From the NCBI RefSeq assembly GCF_030463565.1, contig NC_134676.1:3396001-3460000 (forward strand): a stretch of 64,000 bases of DNA, written 5' to 3'. Shown in pieces: positions 13,646-27,405 of this stretch. The position numbers were made by a program, and so were the translations under genes. The stretch comes from Pelecanus crispus. Lineage: Eukaryota; Chordata; Aves; Pelecaniformes; Pelecanidae. A model generated the notes under the pieces. That model saw only the letters and a program-made list of their open reading frames with translations, had not been told where the DNA came from and made no database searches. How positions within the stretch are numbered: the first letter of the stretch is position 1; each line of letters starts with the position of its first letter.

Positions 13646-16600
13646 AAAAAGAGGAGGAAAAGTAAAAGCCTATTCAGGGTAAAGATAGTTTCTTAAAGCA
13701 TGAGCGTTCTTCGTGGTGCCAGGAAAAAGGATCTTAAATGACAGGACACTTAATTCCTCCATTTAGCCCTTATTATTTTCTTTCCTTTGCATCGGTTTGG
13801 CTGAGGCGGCATCCCTTGAAGCCTCGAGGAGCGCGTTGGGTGAATGCACAATGAGGGGAGCGCGTTGCTCCCAGCGTTACGTGGGCTCGTGGCACGTCTC
13901 TCTTGACATCATGCAATAACAGCAACAAATCCTTCACCTCCTGTGTATCACACCAACGTGTTCAAAGGATTTAATTAACTGTGAGGGTAGTAAATTTTTA
14001 CGGAAATCAGTTCGAAGACATTTTGAGGTACTTTTGTCTGGTGTTGCAGTTTCCCAAGCACACCTTCCCACATTTTGTAATCGCGGTCTTTGAAAGATCC
14101 CCAGAGACTACCGAAACTGGGCACACGCACAAAACAAATGGAAGCAGGGAATTCTTCTCTTCCTCTCTCAGCTGTTGAGATTCTTCCTTTCTCCCAGCTG
14201 TGTTTCTTTCTAGAAAACTAAAACTCTTCTTGAAGCTGATGTCTGTTGCACAAAATACAGTACAACTATCCAAAAATTACCGTAAAAGGCTGCTGATACC
14301 ACGTGGATGCAGTTGCATGTTTTCAAATGCAAGTAACTTGGTTGCCCAAAGGCTAGTCTATTGAACACATACTTATTAACCAAACAAGAGCAAAGGTGGT
14401 TGTTTTTTTTTCTTTAAGTAAACCTCTACATATCCTTACGCTTTCCATTATTTTGACCGCTCTAGATTTTCGTGACTCAAGCAATAGACTTAAACTAATT
14501 TGCTCTGAAGACGCTTTATGCTGTAAGAGGTGCTGTTGCTACGGTATCTGTAGTTGATGAAATGAGCATGCAAGCAGGTAGCACGCTGCGTAACGGAGGC
14601 ATCTGTGCGTGGAGGCTTGCCAGGGCGATCCACTATAAATAAGGGGCTAAATGCACCGAGGGACTTGGGGAAAGGAGGACCAAGGAGCCACCTCCCTCCT
14701 GCTCCGCACATGGGGAGGGTTGGACCCCCAGGAAGAGCGCTCAGGGGATGGGGGAGTGTTGGAGCTGCTGGAGCATCCTCCTAAGCATGGCAGAGCTGGA
14801 GTTTGGCTCTTCTGAGAGAAATAAGTGTTTCTATTCCTTTTGGGAGGCAGAACTAAGGCAGGATGGTGAGGTGATGTGGTTTTTTTATGAAAACTGAGCA
14901 AAGCAGGGACTGTCTCAGATTTAGTAGCCCAATGGAGAGACCGCTCACGTGAGATAGCGAAGAGCATTGAGCTGCAATCTCTTCTTCAAGCTATGTGCCA
15001 TCATTTGTATAAATGAGAGCTGCTTCAACAGGAAATACTGGCTGAGGGCAGAGGACCCAAGCTCAAAGGCAGGCAAGGAGAGGATTTGAATGTGGTGCTC
15101 CCTCATCCCACTTAAAATGTTCTAGCGTCTGACTCGGAAGGGGGATATCCCTTCCCTGGCTGGGTTGGGATGTGCTTTGGGAGCTTGGAGGCGTGTTCTG
15201 CAGCAGCTTGGCTGGGGCTTTGGGAGTTTCCACAATAGTGTCCTGAGGGGGTACGTGCGCTTGTGGGTGCAAACCTTGCTCAGTGGTAGCCCAGCCTTGA
15301 GTGATGGTAGCCCAGTTGGGCTTAGTCCTATTCGTGCCACCCTTGGGAACACGGTGTGAACTATCTTCCTTATGATGCCCAAATCATGTTTGGGGTCTTG
15401 TTAGCTCAAGGGGGGGAAGAGAAGTGCTAGTGAATATGCAGATAATTCAGGAGTACAGATACCGTTGTTTCAGTACTTGAACTTACTCCCTGGCTGTTTT
15501 ATTTAAGAGTATGTAGATGCAGCTTTTGTGGCTCTTGTTTTCCAGTGCCCAGGGAAGAGGGCACCATCTCTTTACCAGGACACAGGGAACCATGGAGCTG
15601 GGAGTCCTAAATGCAGAGCCCACATGTGCTCCATCACCTCTCAGTAGGTACAGGCAGGCAAAGTGTCACTTCTGGGGGTAGGGAGGGGGACACGGGTACC
15701 CTGCAGATCCCAAAGGCCCTTTCTTCATCCTTCCTTGAGTCCTTTAAGCCCAGCAAGTTTATCTTCCTGCAAAGGCTCTATTCTTTCTCTTTAAAATTAA
15801 TGTTTACTTCCCTCAAAATCCCTTCCAGACTGCAACTGCCAAAATTTCTCCACTTGTGATGCTGCACTCAGCATCAAAACAGATGAAAAGTCAGTCCTCC
15901 CAAATTCTGGGCGAAGGAAGGTTTTTCTCGCAGTTAAGCCAATTGCCGTCTCAGTTGTTGTGTACAACAGGAGCGCTGCAGAATTGTCCTTGTGCATGAA
16001 ACCCCAATGAAAATCACTTGGAGCAGGCAGGGTTGTTTTCATTTCCCAAAACAAGGAGAGTTTGGACTTAGACAAAACAACCTGATGCGAGACATTAGCT
16101 CGGCAGTTTAGACTCACCGGGCTTCTTGGAGGGATGGCAGCTACGGTAACACATCTGAGGCCAGTTTAAATTACGTACGGAATATTCAGATAGTTGTAAT
16201 GAAAAAGGGGTTGCTACCACTGATTGTTTGGAGTTGAAGGGAGCAGTGTCACTGAGAGAAAACTCACTGAAATGTTGTTTGCCCCTTGGGGCCCAGCTCC
16301 GCTCTCCGGTAGGCAAAAGAGCGATTAACATATTTTATTGTTTCTATTTCTCTCCTTTGCATTGGTCTTCCCAGCCCACATCAGGGAGAGAGTGTTAGAA
16401 AGGAGATGTGTTTGCACTGAAAAGGCCTTTTTAAGTCTCCGATTTGGCACTTTTACGTAGGATTTCCACCCATATAAACAGCGAGGCAGCAGCTGTTAAC
16501 AGCGGGGAAGGCGGCTGGAAAGGCAGGGTGTGCAGCAAACAGCTGGTATTTATGTTGTCTCCCTCCAGTTTGCAACTGCTGCATTTAATAAGCTGAGTGG

Positions 16601-16886
16601 TTGTGTTATCGGTGCAAAATGGATGTGCTCAGATGGCAGATGTTCCAGGAAAGCAGAAAAAAGGCCAAGGCCATAGCAGTATTTCTACAGCTATGCCCTC
16701 CTGCAGGCCTCACCGTTGGGACTTCTTGAGACAGAGGTGGTATCTGCAGCTTGGATGGACTTTGCTGCCTTAAAAGTGTCTGATCCTGCTTCCAACCCGT
16801 TGCCACTGAGACTGATGTCATCATGCCCATGTTTTTTCCCAGTTTCATTAGGTACTGGATGAGAAAGGACCATCCTGATGCGTGGG

Positions 16887-16972
16887 ATTTTTTTTGTTTG
16901 TTTGTTGGTGTTGTGTTTTGGGTTTTTCTTTTTTTGGGGTTGTTTGGTGGGGTTTTTTTTTTTTTTTTTTTT
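16887..16972 (+). repeat. G/T-rich low-complexity tract
   Basis: 86 bases almost without A or C, containing GGGTTTTTC, TTTGGGGTTGTTTGG and a 20-base T-run. Confidence 0.9.
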
Positions 16973-19900
16973 GGAAGCTTTTACCTGGTACAGGAGGGCA
17001 CCAAATTAAATTACCTGGGTTGCAAGAGTGTGGATGGAAAAGAGGCAGCTTGGGCATCAAAATGGGATCTGCAATAATCTTTTTAATACTACGCGAAACC
17101 ATGCAGTTGCATCTGAGGTTTTGCATATGCACCTTCTAATTACATGTAGATACTAACTATAAACTTTTACTCCTGGGCATAGCTACAACAGTTTTCTTTC
17201 TTTTAAGGCAGTTTCCTTGTTTCCCTTAGGCTGCCAGCAGCTATAAAACCCTGCATGCAGCCAGACATTTGCAACGCTCCTCTAAAGCCAGTGTCCACGT
17301 TGGAAGCATGTCTTTCCATGTCAAGCTTTGCCATCCCTATTTTGAGTGTCCAAATGGAGTTTGGACAGTTTGGAGAGTCTCAAGCAGGCACAAAGCTTTG
17401 TTACATCCCAAGATACACAGCAGCCGTGGAAAGTTAAGACTGCAGCTTTGAGGTAGGACCATAGGGACCATGGTGGGGAAAATTCAAACCCAGCAAGAGC
17501 AGGTGCTACGTGGCCAACTTCAGAAGATCTGTAGCTGTTTATATGGGTGGTGAGGTTTGACAAAAGCCAGAGATGTTTAAGAGGCGGGGTGGGTTCAGTT
17601 TAGCTGATTCGCGTGAAGCTTTAATGGGAACTGAAGTCACAAGTACCAACAAGAACCTTCTCAAAGGTGTGTTTGCTGCTTGTTGACTCACACTGCTTTG
17701 GATAAGCAAAGCACAGTCAGGATTTTGGGTTACTCTGCTCCTGGGTTTTGTCATTTCTTTTCTGGGAGACAAATACCCAATATGAAAAGCTAATTTTGTA
17801 GAGGAAGAGGGTAAAGATGGTTACTAAATAGCTGTGTGGTGCACGTGGAATACCAGCTTCACAGCGCACCTCATATGGTACATCTTGCTATTCCCTTTAT
17901 ATGCCAGAATAAAGGCAATTAAAGACTTGATGAAAACTCTTTGAGTCTCACACACTGAAGCTCTTTAAGGCCCTGAATGTGCCGCACAACCCTCGGCTCT
18001 GCAGAAGGAAAAGTGACGTTTCTAGAAGATAACTAATAATACTGCAAGGGGTGTGGTTCAGTAAATCTCAACCCATTTATATTTTCAATGTAAGTAAGCC
18101 TGTATGCCAGTTAAATGCAGGGAAAACACCTAACTTTTGGGAATTGCTTGGCCATGAAGAACTCGGTTGCTAAGGCAGTGCTAAGCTACTGCATTTAATT
18201 CCTCTGGATTTTTATGGGGTGAGGGTGAAAGCCAAAAAGGATGGTATTTAGGAGTTTTTGCTGCACAACTGGTTGGCTTTGTGTTGGATTTGAAGTTGGT
18301 TCTCCAGCAGAGTATTTCTTAGTACATGCATTTTCTGAAGCCCTGATTTCTTAAATCCCCAAATTCCTGTATATAATTGTAGTGTTGCCAGGTCATGGGT
18401 TTCTTTCATAAGTCTTGCAATTTGCTGTGATGCTTTTCTAAAGCACGATTTTTTCTGTCTGTGAGAAACTCAGCTTTCATTAAATAAATAAACAAAGCTC
18501 CTGGACATCTTGACTGTAAGAAGGAGGGGCTTGGGGGGGGTGGAATCTTGAAAAACATGACCGGAGTATAACCCGATGATGTGGGTTGATCCTCTGCCCC
18601 ACGAAGGAAGCAGCATCCCCAGGTTTGCAGAGATGATGTGTGTAACTGCAAGGGAGAACTGGACCCATTGTTCAGATGTTGGGGATTGCTCTCTGCAAAT
18701 AATAAATTGGGTTTTCTGGATTGCCTTGAGGTGCAACAGCTCCCAGAGGAGAGATGGCTCCTCAGGTCCCCTCCAAAGAGGGTTCTTCTATAGCATCCCT
18801 GGCAAAGCTATCCATAGGGATTGAGGGAGGTATGGCTCAGCTGTCAGCCAGGGTGACGTGCAGAATGTACCATAGCCCACGGAGGGGAAAGCTGCTGGGT
18901 TGGTAATCTCCTTTCTAGTGTCTGTCTGGCAGCTGATAGGCAGGAGACATTCAATTGATTGAAACATTGATATCTTAGAGCCAAAACTGTCTTTTTTTTA
19001 CCTCCATTGTAGCTGCAAAGATGTAATGGAGATGTAGGAAGGGCAAAGATCTTGGCAGTCTCCTAACCTCTGTGGTCCTCATAGGATCCAGGTGCTCTTG
19101 CCGAAGCAGGAGATCAAGACTCATGTGTTGTTTCATCACAGCAGCTGTGCTTTAGGGAAATATTTCATGTGAAGACTGGTAACTCCTTAAGAATTGAGAG
19201 GGGCTTGGAGCTCTTCCTTACCCAATCCTTTTGCAAGTATCGGTATTGTTAATTCACAAAATACATGGGAAATGTGTTGTTACTCATAGCTAGAGCATGA
19301 TGGATCGTGGACTCCTGCCAAACATAGGTGTGTGCAGTCTGACAATGAATCTCTGTGGTGCAAAAAGGAATGTGCAAGATTTTCTAGGTAATGTTTGGGG
19401 AGCGATCAGGCAGGAGGTTTGAGTGAGGCTGCGGACACCTGAGGTCCTGTTGCATCTGCTCAGAGTGAGTCATTCCAACCTCGTGGACTCTGGGGAGTAT
19501 TTCACAGAATTCCTGTTTCAGCTGAACTCACCCCCCTACAGTGAGCCTTTTATCCTGGATAAATGGGAAGCGAATCTCCGTATTATGTCTGAATTTTGAA
19601 ATTGAAAAAAGAAAGTACTGACTTGTTTCTTGTCCAACTACCTTGGCACTCCTACTCTAAAATATTGCTGGACTTTTTGATTAATTTTTGTCTTGTATTG
19701 AATAAGAAAGCTACTGTACTTTAATATTATGAGTACTTATTTTTGGTATTGTTTGTCTGGAGGCCCTGTCAGAATTGGAAACTTATCACACTCAGTGTTG
19801 GGCAAACACATGGGATAGTTAGCTCTTCAAAGAGAAAGACTACACTGATTTGGAGATCCAGATTTGGCACAAATAGTGTCCCAGAGGTAATTAAAATGGC

Positions 19901-22264
19901 CTCATGATACTTAGGGAAATGCCTACGTACAGTGTGAATGGACAGACGCATCCATCACACACCTATTGACTTGGTGTTCCACTTGGCCATATGACCATCT
20001 GCTGCAATGGAAACATGACCCTCCAGCTTCACGTGGGCCATCGTGTCCTCTGGCAGGACACCTGCCAAATGCACGTATACCCATTCCGGCTGATTTAGAG
20101 GCTGAAGCTTGAAAGAGCATCTTTAAGAAGAAGTTTTAGACATTGAAGTGATTAAAACCAACAAATAATCGCTATGTTTCTGTTGGCATGAAACTGGTAC
20201 TGTGTCGGGGATGAGGAGGTTTAGCAGTCCAGCAGCGATTCTCCATTTCTTCTGTTCTTTGATCCCAGCCTTAATGTGTTTCTGAGGGTTATGCTTTGGG
20301 CAAGTGTAAGGCTTTGGCCCCGGTACAAGGGTGACTCGATGGATGGAGACTTCCAGAGCAGCCTCCAAACTGTGTGCAGTTTAGCCTTGTGTTTGGATGT
20401 CATCCACTGTAGGAGTAAGAGCCACCCACAGAGATCTGATCTAATTTTAAACTTTCCATGAGTGTTCAGAGGACTTGACAGAGATTCTCAGTTGGGGTTT
20501 GAAGTAGAGGGATAGAATATATACATGAGCTCCATGGCCAGATAAATAGGATCCTAGCAGGGAAGGCCCATCATGACATAAACACATATGGTCCTTCACA
20601 ATTAGATATTCACTGGGGCTGTTTATGTCTGTCTGATCATTTGTGCAAGCCCTAAAACACTCTGAAAAAACAAAGGTGGTGAAGCAGAGATGCCTGGTTA
20701 ACCCGACTCAAAATTACCTGCAGCAGTCCCAGAAAGCCGAGGAGCAGTTGGCAAGTGCCCGTTGGAAAGAGGCTTTTGGGAAGACCACATGCTGGAGGCT
20801 GGATGGAGAAAGACCTGTTGCTGTTGATCTGATGCAGTGAGTTTCTGTGGGCTTCCCATAAACAGAAGTTAGCGTTCCTGTTTACGTATGTACTTCATGT
20901 GTACGCTTTCCATCCATAACTCATCACCAGCTGAATTTTTGGCAGGAAAGAATGAGTGTCTTGACTGTTTCTAGATTGTCCAAACTCAGTTCCTCGGGGT
21001 TGAGCTGTCCTTGGTGGTGTTATTGCCTGCAGAAGACTATGCTCAGAGTCCCGCTGGGCCAAGTCCTCCATACATATACCAAAAAGAGAGTCTCTGTCCC
21101 AAATGACTTGCAGTCTGAATACAAGAAAAAGAAAACAGGCAGGTTGGGAGTGCCAAAAAACGAAGATATACCTCTAGGCACAGAAATAGCAAGCAATCCA
21201 CATCTGTCAACTGCTGAATTCCCCTTAGCAAAGGTTCCTGCTCAGCAGCTGTATCTGAAACATCTTTAGCAATCCAAATTATTCTTCCTCCTTCTCATGA
21301 AATTATTACGATTTTATCTTTTCTTGGCCCTCAATTTTGTTGAATTTTCTCTCCTGCTGTTTTGATGTTTAGTATTTTGATTGTTCCCCCTTATCTCCCC
21401 AGTCCATATTATTATATTTTTTTCTTTTCCCAAGACTTTCTGAGTACCCAGATTCCTGCTGCTTAAACTACAGAGGTGACCAGATGAAAAGGCCAGCTCC
21501 CACCACTAATTCCACAGAGTCTGGCGTAGCCTGAGTCCCCAGCGCAAATTTTGGATAACAGACTTTTTGGGGTGGTGCCGCTGGACTTGTACAGAGCCCG
21601 GTTGAGCATAGCGAGCCCTTTAGCTGACCTATAAGTAATGGCAGCACACACACTGGATAATAATTAATAGATGGTGATGCGAATATCCCAGCTAGTGTCT
21701 ACTAATCCCCTGAAACTGTACTGAGCCTATACTTTGTGGTATGAGCCCATTCCAAGTAAAATCAGAGAGCAGCAGAAATGCAGGCAGTGACTCTTGCCCA
21801 GTTTTGCAGGTTCATGACATTTGGAGCACTCGGACTCTCGGATGCTGATCCAACCCTTACGACGCAGTTGCTCTGGGGTGCACTTCCAAGCATTCAGGCA
21901 ACATTTTTCAGATGCTTCAGGATATATAATGAGGTCCAGACTTAGAAAAAGCTCATATTGCGTTTAGGCAGTCGGATAAATTTAAGCAGCTCCTTTTAGG
22001 ATGTACCAGTTGCAGAACTGGGTGCTCCACCGTATGAGAAGAGTATTGGTTTTGCCAGGGTTTGAGCTACTGCAGGGTTATGGCTCCAAATATATTGTCC
22101 CAACCAGTGCAGTGCTGACCTGAGAAAAGCAGCTAGTTATGGGGAGCCTGTGTCTCTACACCAGAAGGAACACGTGGATATTAAACAAGCAGAGTCCCCC
22201 AAAAATGTGTAACTGATAATATTCCAAATTAATGTTCCAGGTAGAAAGTCCACAAGCAAATAGA

Positions 22265-22337
22265 GGGGTTTTTTTTGTGGGGTTTTGTTTGTTTGTGGGG
22301 TTTGTTTGTGGGTTTGTTTTTCTGGTTTTGTTTTTTA
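22265..22337 (+). repeat. G/T-rich low-complexity tract
   Basis: Repeated GTTTGTGGGGTTT units ending in a T-run. Same style and orientation as the tracts at 16.9 and 24.0 kb. Confidence 0.9.
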
Positions 22338-23531
22338 AGTTCAGGAGAGTGGTCTCTGTGCATCAGTGTGCTGCTGGCCAGGCTCCGGGACTGGATGTAT
22401 CAGGTTTCTGCCTGTGTATTTGCACATGGTTTTAGATTTGGGAGGAAAAGCCCTTTCTCCTGTGACACAGCCCCAGCCCGTGCTGGCTTTTCAGCTGCCC
22501 GAGTACTGCAACTTGGAACAAACTTTAAAAAGCGTAGGTCCCATTTAGACTGCTAAGGAAAGGCAACTTCAGTTTTGATCCTTGCATCCAGTTTGTATGC
22601 ACCCCTTGGTATTCTTGTATTCCCTTCAAGATCCAGGGCCTTCCTTTGGTGTCTAACTTTCTTTGCAGCTGAATTTGATATCAGTGGTCACTTTTTCATG
22701 TGCCTGGGCATCTGATGAATCAATGACTCTTCTTGCCTGGTATCTATCTCTTATTTCAGTCATTTGTCATCCCAAACAACTGCTTTATATTTCCATGTAT
22801 TGAGTGTTCACCCTGTTGAACTGACCTTCTCAGCTGTTTGACTGCGCTTGACTTGTTTCCATTACACAGGAGACTGGTGTGAGGACAGATCTGAGTCAGC
22901 ATAAATATATTTAGGAAGCCGATAAAGCTTTATTTTGAAACCCTCTCACTCACTCCCTTGTTAAATTCCCTGTTATTGTTGAGGTTTTTTTCATGCGTGT
23001 CGACCGCATCCAGCTTCCGCCCTTGTCCTTGATCAACCTCTTGCTTCTGGTAACCTCTGGGCCGCATCTCCCTGGGACTGTTTGATTGCCCTATTTCATC
23101 ATTTTCTCTCTGCTCAGCTCCTGCCGGCTGAGGCTGGTGGTATTTCTGAACCAGGACTCAAAACACCCTGGTTCCTACCATGTGCTTGCTTCCATCTGCA
23201 TTTATGTTTTTGACATTTACATCTGTCCTGGCTTTTCTTGGTTATCTTTTTGGCAGGGGGTTTAACCCTCTTTTTTAGAGTCTGTCACTTTGCCTCTTTT
23301 GCTCCACCTTGGCTTCTCCAAGCTTTGCTCTTTCTATCTTCACCAAGCAAACAAGGCCACCAGTCTCAGCTCAACAAGCTGCTCAGGTTCAAATTACATT
23401 GAGTTTTTTGTTTTCTCCTTTTTGGCTGATGCCTAGCATGTTTTAGTGCTGTGTTTTTACCACAAACAGTATGACCTTCAAAAATTAACTAAACATCCCT
23501 GGAAGTAGTCAAAAAGACATGTTGACATTGC

Positions 23532-23630
23532 ACTTAGGGACATGGTTTGGTGGTGGACTTGGTAGTGTTAGGTCAACAGTTGGACTCGATGATCTTAAGG
23601 GTCTTTTCCAACCTAAATGATTCTATGATT
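23532..23630 (+). mobile_element. CR1 3' tail fragment
   Basis: Begins at the block TTAGGGACATGGTTTGG, continues with TGGACTTGGTAGTGTTAGG and ends in the conserved TTTTCCAACCTAAATGATTC tail. About 100 bp, strongly 5' truncated as usual for CR1. Confidence 0.93.
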
Positions 23631-23845
23631 AAAGGAGCTTGGACTGTTTCTGTTGGCACCTTCTGGAGGGGGAACCAAAATCTCCATCCTTACCCATGAG
23701 AAGCCAGCCAAGTAGTCATGCATTGGTGGAAGGTTTGTTCAAAAACTGAACTGCCACGTCCCTAGGAGGGGAAGATGTTTAACCACCATCTTCTCTGTAA
23801 GTGCAAAATGTTTCTTTTCAGTAGGAAACCTGCAGTTTGTTGTTG

Positions 23846-23889
23846 TTATTATATATATAAAAAAAATATATTATATATTATTATAATTA
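23846..23889 (+). repeat. AT-rich microsatellite
   Basis: Imperfect (TA)n with an internal A-run; can form snapback AT hairpins. Confidence 0.85.
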
Positions 23890-24031
23890 GAGCCTAAAAA
23901 TACAAGGTTAGAGTCATCTCCCATTCTCAGTTGCTTTTCAGTTGCTGTCCTCACTTTCCTACTGAACCCTGACGGCTTCTTTCTCAGATCTCTGAAACCA
24001 AATTGGTAGTGGCTTGTTCCTCTACTACTGC

Positions 24032-24092
24032 TGGTGGTTGTTTTGTTGTTGGGTTTTGGTGGGGTTTTTTGATTGGTTTGTTTGGTTTTTTT
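24032..24092 (+). repeat. G/T-rich low-complexity tract
   Basis: GGTGGTTGTTTTGTTGTTGG-type sequence ending in a T-run, mostly free of A and C. Confidence 0.85.
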
Positions 24093-25455
24093 AAAGACAG
24101 GGGACTTTGTAAAACCTTTCAGGAAGATAACCGGTGACCTGGACAACACCATGTAGATCTGAAACTGGTTTTGTGACAACCCCTCATACATGCTCACATT
24201 CTTGGTAAACTTTTTGTCGTATCTTCACAAGCTTTTGGTGCCTTATGTAGACAGATATGGTGACTAGGAATTTGGGCATGCATGTTGCTGAGATACTGAA
24301 GTTGATATTCCTCTACCCCAAAAACTATGCAGCATTGAGTATAGTTAAAATATCTTTACAGAGGACATCTTATAATGGATGTGTGCTATTCTAGTAGAAC
24401 AAGAATATCGTGGTGGCTGCCTATTATATAGATTGCATCTAAGATTGCAAGTCTAAGGACAGTGATCTTCCCAGTACCTGTTCCAGCTTTCAAAACTGGC
24501 TAACGTAAAAAGGATTTTACGATTGTTCCTGGAGTGGGAGCTCTGTGGTGCAGGCACTTGAATTTTTAACTTTTTGTAAGCGCTTACTGCCTAATAGGTG
24601 AATGGATACAAGTCCCACCTAGGTTGTTATTTGGTCAATGTGACCTTTTTGTCAAATAAGTGTAAGAACTTCTATACTTTTGCATGCGTGTCACACACTT
24701 TTTGTCTTAATTGTGCTTGGGGAAGCCACATACAAATTGAGAAGCTGGGCCTCTTTTGGACAACATGGCCTTAGCTAATGCTAAAGGATTCAGGTCAGAC
24801 CTGAGAACTCAGTGCTGACTGAGAAGCAACTGATCCTCCAGTGACCTGCAGCACAACCACCTTCCAGGAGCACAAAAGCCAGAGGGTTTCACACCCAGCT
24901 GCCCATACTTCAAGATGAGCAAGTTCCTATATAAATAGTATATTTACTTTTGACAGAGTGGTACCTTAAAAAATACAATTAAGGAGAACCACAACATCAC
25001 TTCTACCCAGAGTGCCAAAACTGCTCAGGAAAGTCTTCAGCTCTTCAGAGTATCACTTCCAGAGGAGGTGACCAGGCTCAGGAGGTGGGAAGTCCTAAGG
25101 AGCTGGCAGTCCTGTGCAAACCTGCAGCCATCATCTTTCTATGTGGTCTCTGAAAATGAGAGGCAGCTCACAGGGCTGATGCCCTCAGAGCTGCCGGTGA
25201 ATATGGAGCCGCCAGCGTGTGCCAAGTTCGGTGGTAAATAAAACTGAACTGCCCCTCTGCTAAGCCATGCATCAAGTAAACCTCCTGGGAATGGGATCAG
25301 TGACTCGCTTCAAATGCAAATCACTGTTCATCCCTGGGGGAGGCGTGGGTTCATGTGCACACACCACCATTCTTCCAGCCCTGAAAGCCAGACAAGACTT
25401 AAACGAGTAATAAAGTACCTAATTGGACTTTGACCTCCTGCTGCAATGGGCCCGC

Positions 25456-25490
25456 GTGTGAGTGTGGATGTGTGTGTGTGCATGTGTTTT
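25456..25490 (+). repeat. TG-rich microsatellite
   Basis: Short interrupted (TG)n (GTGTGAGTGTGGATGTGTG). Confidence 0.75.
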
Positions 25491-26427
25491 GCCCTCCTTG
25501 GCCAGATTTCTTCCCTTGGGTAGCTGCTGCTGTCTAAACGGTGTGGGTCTGTCCGTCACGGTCTGCTGCCTCTTGGCCAAGTTCCACCTGGCAGCCTTTC
25601 GGCTAAGCCCCTTCAAACAAAATAGTTCCTCTGTAAGGTCTTTCTTACTTTCTCCAGGGCTGGGAGCATCCAGAGAGGACCCTGGGATGACAGTGCTACA
25701 GCAGCAGTGAGAGCAGGAGGGGTTTGCACCGTGTGCCACGAGCACGGGTCTATCTCATTCCAGTTCTCTGCCCCCAACGCAGTCCTTGTCATGAGAAAAA
25801 GGTGTTTGAAGCTTTAGTGAATCCCACAGTGGGTGTTTTAGAGAAGAAATTCCTTGATTCATCTAGACAGAGAAGGAAGTTGGGTTAGAGAAGGTACCAG
25901 TGTGTTGGGGTGTTTTGTTTTTTTAAGGTAAGAATCCCTGAGCGTGCCCAACTTCTGCATTTCGTCTAAAACTCAGAGATCTGACCAAGGAGTCCCTTGT
26001 GGTATCCATCGGTGAACGCACCGGAGAGATCTCTGAAGGGGAAACGGCACCATCTCTGCCCCTCCAGGTGAAAGCTTTTGCAGATGTTCAACCTCTGCAG
26101 ACCCGCCAAACAAACCTGGTTGTCCGCAGAGCAGCGTGAAGAAGCATGTGCTTCACGCACAGGGTTTATCACTCCAGTTCCACAGCAAAAGCGGCAAGCT
26201 TTGCATGCCATCAGGGCGTCGAGCCTTTGGCTGATGTGGTGCTTCAAACTAGAAGGTTTCCTAATAATTTCTAAAAGACTTTGGTGTTTCAGGAACATTG
26301 CGTGTTATGTTAGCGTTATATGGGATCTTTGCTCTCTTAAGGCACTGCACGTGGACAAACCTCAAGCTTTTGAGATTGCCTGGAGAGGTGCGGGAGGGAG
26401 GCTGTGCTTCCCTGGGGAGATAATTTC

Positions 26428-26613
26428 ATAGAATCATAGAATGCTTTGGGTTGGAAGGGACCTTTAGAGATCATGTGGCCCACCCCCCTGCCATGAGCAG
26501 GGACAGCTTTAACCAGATCAGGTTGCTCAGAGCCCCGTCCAACCTGGCCGTGAACATTTCTAGGGATGGGGCTTCCACTACCTCTCTGGGCAACCTGTTC
26601 CAGTACTTCACCA
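26428..26613 (-). mobile_element. CR1 3' end fragment
   Basis: Plus-strand start CATAGAATCATAGAATGC, then GGTTGGAAGGGACCTTTAGA, then reverse-complement CR1 coding-end sequence (CACTACCTCTCTGGGCAACC). It is of a different, more diverged subfamily from the TTTAGTGGTGGACTTGG type. Confidence 0.92.
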
Positions 26614-27383
26614 TGATTTAACCTGTGCTTGTGTGTGTAGGTATTTAGTAGGTACCGCAGGGGGCTGGGAGCTATTGATAAGGTTTGTGACCTGGCTGAT
26701 TCACCTCTTGCTCCTTGTATACCTTAATTTCCCTTCCCGCACTTCATATTGCTGCTTTACGCAATGTGATCCCTGGGGAAGTGACTATTTAGTGGGTACC
26801 TGTACAGCACCTGGCAAGATGGGATTTCAATCTATTTTGAGGCCTCCAAGATCTACTATTTTCCCATACCAATTAAATCCCATGGAAGAAATTCTGCTCT
26901 CTCATGCAAGGTGGTCTACAGCCATCTCTTTATCTTCTCTTTATGCTGAGCAGCAGGAATAAAGAAAAACAGAGAAAACAAAGAAGCCCTGCCAGAGCCA
27001 AATGGGCTTCATATGGAGTTAGTTCTTGTTTTGCTGTTGCACACACTGCAGAGATTTGTGCCCTCCTTTAATTCACCTCTCTCCCAACCAGCACGGGCTT
27101 GCACAGATGCAGCTGAAGGTGGAATGAGGCCCATGGTCCATAAACACTTCAGCCAAGATTAAAGGTACTCCATAAATGCAGAGTGTGGCTGTGTAAGGTG
27201 TTTCCAGATGAGAGGAAAAATGGATTATCCTTCAATTCAGTCAAGAAAAATATCATGTGGCAGAACCAGACTCTGGTTTGAAACAAACCAAAACTGGTTT
27301 ATTGAGAGACAAAGAAAAACATATGTTATCTTGTTCTCCTTGGTAGCAAATGGGGTTCAGATGCTACACTGTTTGATAAAATT

Positions 27384-27405
27384 TCTTTTCTTTTTTTTTT
27401 TTTTT
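27384..27405 (+). repeat. Poly-T run
   Basis: TTTCTTTTC then about 15 T. Confidence 0.8.

Larger units (their letters stand above)
11804..23531. other. Intergenic block, no gene recognised
   Basis: Mostly unique DNA. Contains the 53-bp duplication at 12.4 kb, pyrimidine tracts at 13.4-13.65 kb and G/T tracts at 16.9 and 22.3 kb. Two stretches (13,000-14,000 and 16,320-16,620) look like candidate conserved non-coding DNA by composition and motif density only. No convincing exon. Confidence 0.55.
23631..26427. other. Intergenic block, no gene recognised
   Basis: Unique DNA with an AT microsatellite (23.85 kb), a G/T tract (24.03 kb) and a TG-rich stretch (25.46 kb). No gene recognised. Confidence 0.6.

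Noticed and set aside
17231..17250. TATAAAA box (CAGCTATAAAACCCTGCATG) as a plus-strand promoter
   Set aside because: No CpG-rich context, CCAAT box or downstream gene. TATA matches are common by chance in this AT content; a similar one at 14,632 was rejected for the same reason.
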